A stretch of 64,000 nt of DNA from Streptomyces sp. NBC_00582. GTDB lineage: Bacteria; Actinomycetota; Actinomycetes; Streptomycetales; Streptomycetaceae. The notes beneath the pieces are model-generated. The model made no database searches. It was not told the DNA's origin and worked only from the letters and a program-made list of their open reading frames with translations. Positions 36,853 through 44,276 of this stretch are shown piece after piece (the stretch's first letter is position 1; every line of letters begins with the position of its first letter). The position numbers and the translations under genes are program-made. Where the stretch lies: the NCBI RefSeq assembly GCF_036345155.1, contig NZ_CP107772.1, forward strand, positions 7,874,001 to 7,938,000, written 5' to 3'.

Positions 36853-37629
36853 GTGAGCGAGAAGAATCGAGAGGGAAAGCGCACCGCCCGGGAGCGACTG
36901 GCGGTGGAGCGCGAGAAGCAGAAGGCCGCCGAGCGGCGGCGACGCACACTGATCGTCGGCGCGAGCGTCGTCTGTGTGCTGGGCCTGGCCGCGGTGATCG
37001 GCGTCGTCGCCGCGAACTCCGGCAAGGACGAGGACAGCGCCAAGTCCGGCCCGGTCGTGGCGCCCACGGGGGCCACGGGCAAGGACTCCCTGGCGATCCC
37101 GGTCGGCAAGGACGACGCCCCGTCCACGCTCACGGTGTGGGAGGACTTCCGCTGCCCCGCCTGCAAGGCCTTCGAAACGGCGTACAGACCGACGATCCAC
37201 GAGCTGGCGGACGCCGGGAAGCTGAGGGTGGAGTACCACCTGGCCACCCTCATCGACGGCAACATGGGCGGCAGCGGCTCCCGCAACGCGGCCAACGCGG
37301 CGGCCTGCGCCCAGAACGCGGGGAAGTTCACCGCCTACCACGACGTGCTGTACGAGAACCAGCCCGAGGAGACGAACGACGCCTACAGCAAGAACAGCGA
37401 GCTGATCGAGCTGGCCGGCAAGGTCGACGGCCTCGACACGCCGGCGTTCCGCGCCTGTGTCGAGAAGGGCACGCACAACAGCTGGGTCGTGAAGTCCAAC
37501 CAGGCCTTCCAGAACGGCGGCTTCGGCGGCACGCCCACCGTGCTCTTCAACGGCAAGAACATCTACCAGGACCGGACGATGACCCCGGCCAAGTTCAAGC
37601 AGATGGTGGAGGAGGCCAACCAGGGGTGA
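36853..37629 (+). CDS. DsbA-family thioredoxin-fold protein, membrane anchored
   Basis: A 258-residue paralogue, in design, of the protein at 7052-7864: a basic cytoplasmic N-terminus (residues 7-32), one transmembrane helix at about 33-54, a Gly/Ser linker and an external thioredoxin domain with CPAC at 101-104 (EDFRCPACKAF). The cis-Pro loop is FGGTPTVLFNG. It should act on disulfides of exported proteins. I start at GTG 36853, preceded by GGGGG; the longer open frame from 36730 runs into trpA. lgt follows after 82 bases, so both downstream genes serve protein export rather than tryptophan synthesis. Confidence 0.9.
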   Translation: MSEKNREGKRTARERLAVEREKQKAAERRRRTLIVGASVVCVLGLAAVIGVVAANSGKDEDSAKSGPVVAPTGATGKDSLAIPVGKDDAPSTLTVWEDFRCPACKAFETAYRPTIHELADAGKLRVEYHLATLIDGNMGGSGSRNAANAAACAQNAGKFTAYHDVLYENQPEETNDAYSKNSELIELAGKVDGLDTPAFRACVEKGTHNSWVVKSNQAFQNGGFGGTPTVLFNGKNIYQDRTMTPAKFKQMVEEANQG

Positions 37630-37695
37630 GGGTTTCTCACCGGCCCGTTATGGAGCCGTAGCCGGGCTGCCCGTCGTGGGCCCGGTGCGGCAGGG

Positions 37696-37701
37696 TAGCG
37701 T
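37696..37701 (+). promoter_or_regulatory. Candidate -10 box of lgt
   Basis: TAGCGT, a common Streptomyces -10 form, lies 10 bases before the lgt ATG at 37712. Confidence 0.35.
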
Positions 37702-37711
37702 CGGACCTGCC

Positions 37712-38734
37712 ATGGAACTTGCCTACATTCCCAGCCCGTCGCGCGGGGTGCTGTACCTCGGCCCCATTCCGCTGCGCGGCTACGCGTTCTGCATCATCAT
37801 CGGCGTCTTCGTCGCGGTCTGGCTCGGCAACAAGCGCTGGCTCGCCCGGGGCGGGCAGGCCGGCACGGTGGCCGACATCGCGGTCTGGGCCGTGCCCTTC
37901 GGACTGGTCGGCGGCCGGCTCTACCACGTGATCACGGACTACGAGCTCTACTTCACCGAGGGCCGTGACTGGGTGGACGCCTTCAAGGTCTGGGAGGGCG
38001 GCCTCGGCATCTGGGGCGCGATCTCCCTCGGCGCGGTCGGCGCCTGGATCGGCTGCCGCCGCCGGGGCATCGCGCTGCCCGCCTACGCCGACGCCATCGC
38101 TCCCGGCATCGCCCTGGCGCAGGCCATCGGCCGCTGGGGCAACTGGTTCAACCAGGAGCTGTACGGCAAGCCGACCGACCTGCCCTGGGCCCTGCACATC
38201 ACGTCCTCCGCGGACGGCCGGGTGCCGGGGTACTACCACCCGACGTTCCTGTACGAGTCGCTGTGGTGCATCGGTGTCGCGCTCCTCGTCCTCTGGGCGG
38301 ACCGCCGCTTCAAGCTGGGGCACGGGCGGGCGTTCGCGCTGTACGTCGCCGCGTACTGCGCGGGGCGCGGTTGGATCGAGTACATGCGCATCGACGACGC
38401 GCACCACATCTTCGGCATCCGGCTCAACGTGTGGACCGCGATCATCGTGGGGCTGCTCGCGGTGACGTACATCGTGGTGTCGGCGAAGAAGCGGCCCGGC
38501 CGGGAAGAGGTCGTCGAGCCTCTTGCCTCCGGCGGTGCGGCCGGATCCGACGGTGCGGCCGAGCCCGAGAGCGAGCCCGAGAACAAGGCCGAGGACAAGA
38601 CTGAGGCCGACCAGAAGGCCGAGGCCGACCAGAAGGCTGAGGCCGAGGACAAGGCCGAGGACAAGGCCGAGGCCGAGGACGAGGAAAAGGAAAAGGAAAA
38701 GGACGAGGCCGAGTCGGCCGGTAAGAACAGCTGA
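37712..38734 (+). CDS. lgt: Prolipoprotein diacylglyceryl transferase with acidic repeat tail
   Basis: A 340-residue membrane enzyme that attaches diacylglycerol to the lipobox Cys of lipoproteins. Seven transmembrane helices occupy residues 1-260. The Lgt signature is GRWGNWFNQELYG at 140-152, with the essential Arg and Asn, and GGRLYHV at 68-74 holds the first conserved Arg. Unlike enteric Lgt, it has a tail of about 80 residues after IVVSAKKRPGREEV made of Glu, Lys, Ala and Asp repeats, certainly cytoplasmic and probably disordered or helical. The ATG at 37712 starts just before the first helix. Confidence 0.95.
   Translation: MELAYIPSPSRGVLYLGPIPLRGYAFCIIIGVFVAVWLGNKRWLARGGQAGTVADIAVWAVPFGLVGGRLYHVITDYELYFTEGRDWVDAFKVWEGGLGIWGAISLGAVGAWIGCRRRGIALPAYADAIAPGIALAQAIGRWGNWFNQELYGKPTDLPWALHITSSADGRVPGYYHPTFLYESLWCIGVALLVLWADRRFKLGHGRAFALYVAAYCAGRGWIEYMRIDDAHHIFGIRLNVWTAIIVGLLAVTYIVVSAKKRPGREEVVEPLASGGAAGSDGAAEPESEPENKAEDKTEADQKAEADQKAEAEDKAEDKAEAEDEEKEKEKDEAESAGKNS
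38597..38710 (+). repeat. Imperfect tandem repeats encoding the acidic Lgt tail
   Basis: Units around GAGGCCGACCAGAAG and GAGGACAAGGCC repeat several times and end in a GGAAAA-type triplicate (38687-38700), which is unusually A-rich for this DNA. They encode EADQKA, AEDKAE and EKEKEK blocks. Repeat-length change by slippage is likely between strains. Confidence 0.7.
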
Positions 38735-38748
38735 CGGCTGGTTCTACG

Positions 38749-38789
38749 ACGACGGAGGGCGCCCGGGTTTCCCGGGCGCCCTCCGTCGT
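38749..38789. terminator. Bidirectional terminator between lgt and the citE-like gene
   Basis: Perfect 19-bp stem (38749-38767 with 38771-38789) with a TTT loop, between two convergent stop codons. It is the longest perfect hairpin I found in the window. Confidence 0.85.
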
Positions 38790-38797
38790 GGAAGGAG

Positions 38798-39634
38798 TCA
38801 GTCGCGGCGGGCCGCGAGGGACAGGGTGCGTTGGGCCGCCGACACCACCGCCGCGTCGATGAAGCGGCCGTCCGGGAGGGCCTGGGCGCCCTGTTCCGTC
38901 ACCGCCGCCTTGACGATCGTCTCGGCCTCGTCCAGTTCCTGCTCGGTGGGCAGGTAGGCGCGCTCGATGATGGGGAGCTGGCGCGGGTGGATCGCGGCGC
39001 GGCCCAGGAAGCCGAGGGCGCGGCCATGGGCGCAGGAGGCCGCGAGGCCGTTGAGGTCCCGGGTGTCGGGGTGGACGGACTGCGAGGGCGGGGCGAGGCC
39101 CGCGGCCCGGGCGGCGAGGACCACCCGGGAGCGGGACCAGTCGAGGCCCGCGTCGTCGCGGATGCCGAGGTCGGCGCGGAGGTCGGCCTCGCCGAGGGTG
39201 ATGCCCCGCAGGGCGGGGTGGGCGGAGGCGATGGCGTAGGCGTGTTCGATGCCGAGGGCGCTCTCCAGCAGGGCGTGCAGCGGGGGTGCGCCGCCCTCCG
39301 CGGGGGCGGTGGTCTCGGCGATCCGGGTGATCTGGTGCGGGGCCGTCACCTTGGGCAGCCGCAGTCCCGCGACGCCGGGCAGGGCGGCCACCGCCTGGAG
39401 GTCGGCGGAGGCCAGCGGCCCGTCGAGGGCGTTCACCCGGACGTGCACCGGGACCGGCTGGGGCTCGGAGAGGCGCTCGGCGGTGGCCTTGCGGGCGTAG
39501 GCCTTGCGGTCGGGGGCGACCGCGTCCTCCAGGTCGATGATCACGACGTCGGCGCCCGAGGCGAGGGCCTTGGTGACGGTGTGCGGACGGTCCCCGGGGG
39601 CGTACAGCCAGGTCAGGGGGAAGGGCGCGGTCAC
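38798..39634 (-). CDS. HpcH/HpaI aldolase/citrate lyase family protein (CitE-like CoA-ester lyase)
   Basis: A 278-residue beta/alpha barrel of the CitE/malyl-CoA lyase/HpcH family, which breaks or makes C-C bonds in acyl-CoA esters. LYAPGDRPHTVTKALASGADVVIIDLEDAVAPDRK is the N-terminal signature; the metal ligands are probably the Glu of LLESALGIEHAY and the Asp of GEADLRADLG. It is the last gene of the reverse-strand ADP-ribosylhydrolase operon; its GTG overlaps the CoA-transferase stop. Paired with the CoA-transferase, it could act on a CoA thioester of a dicarboxylic acid. The substrate is unknown. Confidence 0.9.
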   Translation of the reverse strand: MTAPFPLTWLYAPGDRPHTVTKALASGADVVIIDLEDAVAPDRKAYARKATAERLSEPQPVPVHVRVNALDGPLASADLQAVAALPGVAGLRLPKVTAPHQITRIAETTAPAEGGAPPLHALLESALGIEHAYAIASAHPALRGITLGEADLRADLGIRDDAGLDWSRSRVVLAARAAGLAPPSQSVHPDTRDLNGLAASCAHGRALGFLGRAAIHPRQLPIIERAYLPTEQELDEAETIVKAAVTEQGAQALPDGRFIDAAVVSAAQRTLSLAARRD

Positions 39635-40830
39635 AGGGCGCCCTCCTCGCGCAGGGCGGAGAGCTCGGCGGCGGTCAGGCCCAGCTCGGTGAGGACCTCG
39701 TCGGTGTCGGCGCCGTGCGGGCGGCCGGTCCAGCGGATCGCGCCGGGGGTCGCCGAGAGCCGGAAGAGGACGTTCTGCATACGGATCCGGCCGAGCTCCG
39801 GGTCGTCGACGGCGGTGACCGTGCCGAGGGCCTGGTACTGGGGGTCGTCCAGCACGTCCCGTACGTCCTGGACGGGGGCGACGGCGGCCTCCGCCTTCTC
39901 GAAGGCGGCAAGGACCTCGGTGCGGGAGCGGGCCGCGATCCAGCTGCCTACCGCCTGGTCGAGGACGTCGGCGTGCGCGGCCCGGTCGGCGCCCGTCGCG
40001 AACCACGGTTCGTCGATCAGCTCGGGGCGGCCGACCAGGCGCATCACCCGTTCCGCGATCGACTGGGCCGAGGTGGAGACGGCGACCCAGGTGCCGTCGG
40101 CCGTGCGATAGGTGTTGCGCGGGGCGTTGTTGGCGGAGCGGTTGCCGGTGCGCTTCTGGACGTATCCCAGTTGGTCGTACCAGAGGGCCTGCGGACCGAG
40201 GACCGCCAGCATCGGCTCGATGATCGCCATGTCCACGACCTGCCCCTCGCCGGTGCGTTCGCGGGCGGCGAGGGCGGTCATGACGGCGTAGGCCGTGGCC
40301 AGGGCGGTGATGGAGTCGGCGAGACCGAAGGGCGGGAGCGTCGGTGGCGCGTCCGGCTCCCCGGTGATCGCGGCGAAGCCGCTCATCGCCTCGGCGAGGG
40401 TGCCGAAGCCGGGGCGGTGGGCGTACGGCCCGAACTGACCGAAGGCGGTGACCCGGGTCAGCACCAGCCGGGGGTTGGCGGCGGAGAGCTCCTCCCAGCC
40501 GAGGTCCCATTTCTCCAGGGTGCCGGGGCGGAAGTTCTCGATGATCACATCGGCGCCGGCGGCGAGCCGCAGGAGGGTGGCGCGGCCGCCCGGGGTGGAG
40601 AGGTTCAGCGTGATCGTGCGCTTGTTGCGGCCGAGGAGCTTCCACCACAGGCCGATGCCGTCCTTGGCCGGGCCGTGGCCCCGGGACGGGTCCGGTTTCG
40701 TGGGGTGCTCGACCTTGACGACCTCCGCGCCGAAGTCGCCGAGCAGGGTGGCGGCGAGGGGGCCGGCGAACAGGGTGGCGAGGTCGAGGACGCGGAGACC
40801 GTGCAGCGGGGTGGTGGTGGGCCCGGTCAT
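39631..40830 (-). CDS. CaiB/BaiF family (class III) CoA-transferase
   Basis: A 399-residue CoA-transferase that moves CoA between carboxylic acids. LRVLDLATLFAGPLAATLLGDFGAEVVKVEHP is the N-terminal nucleotide-binding signature, and the catalytic Asp is expected in GEGQVVDMAIIEP. The length matches the family. I start at the ATG at 40830, which overlaps the sugar-kinase stop (ATGA); the open frame to 40923 is a shadow. With the CitE-like lyase next to it, it forms a probable organic-acid CoA module at the end of the operon. Substrates are not predictable. Confidence 0.92.
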   Translation of the reverse strand: MTGPTTTPLHGLRVLDLATLFAGPLAATLLGDFGAEVVKVEHPTKPDPSRGHGPAKDGIGLWWKLLGRNKRTITLNLSTPGGRATLLRLAAGADVIIENFRPGTLEKWDLGWEELSAANPRLVLTRVTAFGQFGPYAHRPGFGTLAEAMSGFAAITGEPDAPPTLPPFGLADSITALATAYAVMTALAARERTGEGQVVDMAIIEPMLAVLGPQALWYDQLGYVQKRTGNRSANNAPRNTYRTADGTWVAVSTSAQSIAERVMRLVGRPELIDEPWFATGADRAAHADVLDQAVGSWIAARSRTEVLAAFEKAEAAVAPVQDVRDVLDDPQYQALGTVTAVDDPELGRIRMQNVLFRLSATPGAIRWTGRPHGADTDEVLTELGLTAAELSALREEGAL

Positions 40831-41720
40831 GAGGCGTACTGCTTCTCGATCTCGGAGCGGTACGGCATCGAGGCGGAGGCACCCGGGCGCTGGACCGACA
40901 GCGCGGCCGCCGTGGCCGCCCACGCCAGGGCCTCCCGCACGGGGCGTTCCTCGCCGAGGGCCACCGCGAGGGCGCCGACGAAGGTGTCGCCGGCGCCGGT
41001 GGAGTCCACGGCGGTGACCTGCGGGGCGGGGACGGTGAGCGGGTCGGCGCCGCGGGCCGCGTGGAGGCTGCCGGCCGCGCCGAGCGTGATCACGACCTCG
41101 GGGACGACTTCCAGGAGCGCGGCGGCCGCCTCGTGGGGGTCGGTGCGGCCGGTGAGCGTCGTGGCCTCGTGCTCGTTCGGCACCAGCAGGTCGACGGCGG
41201 CGAGGAGTTCGGGCGGCAGCGGCTGGGCGGGGGCCGGGGTGAGGATCGTACGGACCCCGTGGGCGCGGGCCGCGCGGGCGCCCGCGACGACGGCGGGCAG
41301 CGGGATCTCCAACTGCAGGAGGAGCGCGTCGGCGGAGGCGATCAGGCCCGCGTCGCCGGGCACGAGATGGTCGAGGGTGCCGTTGGCGCCGGGGACGACG
41401 ACGATCGCGTTGCCGCCCTCGTCGTCCACGACGATGTGCGCGGTGCCGGAGGGGAACTCGACCGTGCGCAGATGGTCGGTGTTGACGCCGGAGTGCTCCA
41501 GGGTGGAGCGCAGACGGGCGCCGAAGGAGTCGTTGCCGACCGCGCCGATCATGGAGACGGTGCCTCCGGCGTGTGCGGCTGCGATCGCCTGGTTGGCGCC
41601 CTTGCCGCCGGGGATCGTACGGAACTCCCGTCCCGTCACGGTCTCCCCGCGCTGCGGGGCCTTCTCGACGTAGGCGACGAGGTCCATGTTCGTGCTGCCG
41701 AGCACGACGATGTCGGTCAT
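40827..41720 (-). CDS. rbsK: Ribokinase (PfkB family)
   Basis: A 297-residue PfkB-family sugar kinase closest in features to ribokinase. VVLGSTNMDLVAYVEKAPQRGETVTG and the GGKGANQAIAAAHAG signature are at the N-terminus, and the anion hole and catalytic Asp are in DSTGAGDTFVGALAVAL near the C-terminus. It would phosphorylate D-ribose, or a related sugar such as deoxyribose, at O5. Position inside an operon of four ADP-ribosylglycohydrolases suggests it handles ribose derived from ADP-ribose, though this needs a separate step to free ribose. The ATG overlaps the preceding stop. Confidence 0.88.
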   Translation of the reverse strand: MTDIVVLGSTNMDLVAYVEKAPQRGETVTGREFRTIPGGKGANQAIAAAHAGGTVSMIGAVGNDSFGARLRSTLEHSGVNTDHLRTVEFPSGTAHIVVDDEGGNAIVVVPGANGTLDHLVPGDAGLIASADALLLQLEIPLPAVVAGARAARAHGVRTILTPAPAQPLPPELLAAVDLLVPNEHEATTLTGRTDPHEAAAALLEVVPEVVITLGAAGSLHAARGADPLTVPAPQVTAVDSTGAGDTFVGALAVALGEERPVREALAWAATAAALSVQRPGASASMPYRSEIEKQYAS

Positions 41721-43093
41721 GGGCGGGATGCCTCCCGGTGGGTGAGGGACCAGGTGAGGTGGGCGAGGGTGTCGAAGCCGGTGCCGTCGAAGCCGGCGAC
41801 GGAGGTGGCGAGTCGGTTCTTGAGGGGGGCCGTCCAGGGGGCGGGGAGGGCGGCGGGGTCGCCGGCGAGGAGGCCGGCGACGCTGCCCGCCGTCGCGCCG
41901 TTGGAGTCCGTGTCCCAGCCGCCGGACACCGCGCGGCAGATGGAGCCGGTGAAGTCGCCGTTCGCGTGGGTGAGCGCCGCGGCGATCAGGGCGGTGTTGG
42001 GGATCGCGTGGACCCAGTGCAGGTCCTTGTGGGTGGTGTGGAGTTCGTCCACGACCGTGTCGAAGTCGGTGTGCGTATGGGCGAGTTGGATCGCGTGGGT
42101 GACGGCCTTCGTGAGGCGGGAGCGGGGTGGGATCACCGTGAGGCCGGTGCGCAGGCAGCTGTGGATGTCGTGCTCGCCGGTCGCGGCCGTCGCGATGGTG
42201 GCCGCGGTGAACATCGCCGCGTAGACGCCGTTGGCGGTGTGGGTGAGGGTGGCGTCGCGATGGGCCTGTTCCGCGGCCGCTTCGGGGGCGCCGGGGTGGG
42301 TCCAGCCGTGGACGTCGGCGCGGATGAGGGCGCCGATCCATTCGCGGAAGGGGTTGCGGTGGCGGGCGGTGTGCGGGGGTTCGATGCCGGAGAGGAGGTT
42401 GCGGAAGGCGAGGCGTTCGGCGGTGAAGGTGCGGCCGGGGGGGAGCTCGTCGAGCCAGAGTCTCGCCACGTCGGTGGTGGTGAAGGCGGTGCCGTGGCGT
42501 TGGAGCAGAAGGAGGTTGAGGAGGGGGTAGTTGAGGTCGTCGTCCTCGGGCATGCCGTCGATGTTCTCGGCGAGGGAGGTGGTCGCCGAGCGGCGGTTCC
42601 AGGGGTGGTCGGTGAGGAGGCTCTCGGGGACGCCTCGGGCGGTGAAGTAGGTGGTGAGGGGCCAGTTGCCGGTGGATCTGGCGAGTTGGCGGATGGCGTC
42701 GAGGGGGAGTTTCTCCACCGGTTTGCCCAGGAGGCAGCCGACTGCTCTGCCGAGCCAGGCGGCTTCGAGGGCGGCCGGGGTGGGGGCGGGCCGGGGGTGG
42801 GTTTCACTGGCCCGCGCTTGCGGGGTGCCGCTGCGGATGAGTTCCAGGTCCGTGGGTTCGTCCTCTGCCAGCCTGCTGGGCAGGTCGGCGAGTTCGTCCA
42901 GCAGGTCCTCTGCCAGTTGCCGCAGATAACGGGAGGCGCGTTGGCTGGACGCTCCCGCTCCGGCCGGGGCCTCCGGGCCGCCTGCCGCTCGCCAGCGGGC
43001 TGCGATGGCCCAGGGTTCGCGGCCGTCCTCGGCGGCCTGGCGGAGTTCGTGGCCGAGGAGGTCTTCCGGTTGGACCCAGGTCAGGCGGAGCAT
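41717..43093 (-). CDS. ADP-ribosylglycohydrolase family protein (paralogue 1, extended N-terminus)
   Basis: A 458-residue member of the ADP-ribosylglycohydrolase (ARH/DraG) family. The first about 105 residues, which begin MLRLTWVQPEDLLGHELRQ, are an extra helical domain not found in the other copies. The catalytic core starts at AAWLGRAVGCLLGKPVEKL, where the usual VGDALG Asp is replaced by Cys. Acidic residues are present in MPEDDDLNYPLL, and the C-terminal metal motif is intact and strong: GGWDTDSNGATAGSVAG. Divergent N-terminal and normal C-terminal motifs suggest an altered substrate. It overlaps its upstream neighbour by 13 bases and the kinase by 4. Confidence 0.88.
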   Translation of the reverse strand: MLRLTWVQPEDLLGHELRQAAEDGREPWAIAARWRAAGGPEAPAGAGASSQRASRYLRQLAEDLLDELADLPSRLAEDEPTDLELIRSGTPQARASETHPRPAPTPAALEAAWLGRAVGCLLGKPVEKLPLDAIRQLARSTGNWPLTTYFTARGVPESLLTDHPWNRRSATTSLAENIDGMPEDDDLNYPLLNLLLLQRHGTAFTTTDVARLWLDELPPGRTFTAERLAFRNLLSGIEPPHTARHRNPFREWIGALIRADVHGWTHPGAPEAAAEQAHRDATLTHTANGVYAAMFTAATIATAATGEHDIHSCLRTGLTVIPPRSRLTKAVTHAIQLAHTHTDFDTVVDELHTTHKDLHWVHAIPNTALIAAALTHANGDFTGSICRAVSGGWDTDSNGATAGSVAGLLAGDPAALPAPWTAPLKNRLATSVAGFDGTGFDTLAHLTWSLTHREASRP

Positions 43094-44268
43094 CCCGGGC
43101 CTCCGAGCAGGGTGGTGAAGGCCGTCTCGTGGGAGCGGCGTGCCTGGGCGTCCTTCTCGAAGATCTCGCGGGTGACGCGGGCCAGGGTGCGGGGCGGTTC
43201 CCAGAGGTCCAGGCGGCTCGCCTCCGCGACCTGCTTCGACCAGTCCTCGGGGACGGGGGAGCCGAGGGCGCCCGTGATCGCGCCGGCCATCGTGGCGATC
43301 GAGTCGCAGTCCCGGCCGTAGTTCACCGCGCCGAGGACCGCGTGCCGGTAGTCGCCGTCGGACACGAGCAACATGCCCAGGGCGATCGGGAGTTCCTCGA
43401 TCGCGTGCAGGCGGGAGGGGCGGCGGGCGGCCAGGGAGGGTCTGCGGTAGTCGGGGCCCACCGTGTCGTACGGGGCCACCGCCTCGCGCAGCGGGAGCAG
43501 CGCCGACTCGAAGTCCCGGTGCCGGGACGCCTCTTCGCAGACCTTCTCGATCGCGGTGCGGGTGCCGTCCTTCGCCAGGGACAGACAGGTGGTCACGACC
43601 GAGTCGGGGGTCGCGTCCGGGGCGCAGGCCGCCGCCACCGCCGCCGCGAAGACGCCCGCCGCCTCACGGCCGTACGAGGACGAGTGGGCGCCCGCGATGT
43701 CCAGGGCCTCGGCGTACGCCCCCGCCGGGTGGGCCGCGTTGACCAGGCCGACCGGGGCCATGTACATCGCCGCGCCGCAGTTGACGATGTTGCCGGTGCC
43801 GGCCTCCCGGGGGTCCACATGGCCGTAGTGGAGCCGGGTCACCAGCCATTTCTCCGCCAGGAAGAGCCGGTGCAGGGGGAGGGCCTCGGTCTCCAGCTCC
43901 GGGATCCAGCGGGGGTTCGTCATCAGGTCCGGAACCAGGTGGTCGGTGATCGCGTACGCGTCCAGGTGGTCGCGGACCCGGTCGTAGACCCTGATCAGCG
44001 CGTGGGTCATCAAGGTGTCGTCGGTGACGTGTCCGTCGCCCTTGTGGTACGGCGCGATCGGGCGGGCGGTGCGCCAGGCGTCGCCGTTCCAGGGGCCCAC
44101 GATGCCGTGGACGCGGCCGCCGTGGCGTTCCGCGATCTGGGCGGGAGAGTAGCCCTCGACGGGGCCGCCCAGGGCGTCGCCGACCGCCGCGCCGACGAGG
44201 GCCCCGGTGATCCGGTCGTCCAGGGTGTTTTCTTGCTCTTTTACGCTTTCTGATTCTTTGGGCGTCAT
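43081..44268 (-). CDS. ADP-ribosylglycohydrolase family protein (paralogue 2, complete motifs)
   Basis: A 395-residue ARH/DraG-type hydrolase with all expected metal-binding motifs: GALVGAAVGDALGGPVEG at the start, VTDDTLMTHALIRVYD, and VNYGRDCDSIATMAGAITGALG. It should remove ADP-ribose from a protein, nucleic acid or small molecule. The N-terminal codons (MTPKESESVKEQENTL) are strikingly A-rich for this genome. I use ATG 44268; ATG 44280 would overlap the upstream stop as ATGA but is directly joined to the GGAGG site, which is too close. The open frame upstream is a shadow. Confidence 0.9.
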   Translation of the reverse strand: MTPKESESVKEQENTLDDRITGALVGAAVGDALGGPVEGYSPAQIAERHGGRVHGIVGPWNGDAWRTARPIAPYHKGDGHVTDDTLMTHALIRVYDRVRDHLDAYAITDHLVPDLMTNPRWIPELETEALPLHRLFLAEKWLVTRLHYGHVDPREAGTGNIVNCGAAMYMAPVGLVNAAHPAGAYAEALDIAGAHSSSYGREAAGVFAAAVAAACAPDATPDSVVTTCLSLAKDGTRTAIEKVCEEASRHRDFESALLPLREAVAPYDTVGPDYRRPSLAARRPSRLHAIEELPIALGMLLVSDGDYRHAVLGAVNYGRDCDSIATMAGAITGALGSPVPEDWSKQVAEASRLDLWEPPRTLARVTREIFEKDAQARRSHETAFTTLLGGPGCSA

Positions 44269-44276
44269 GCCCCGAA

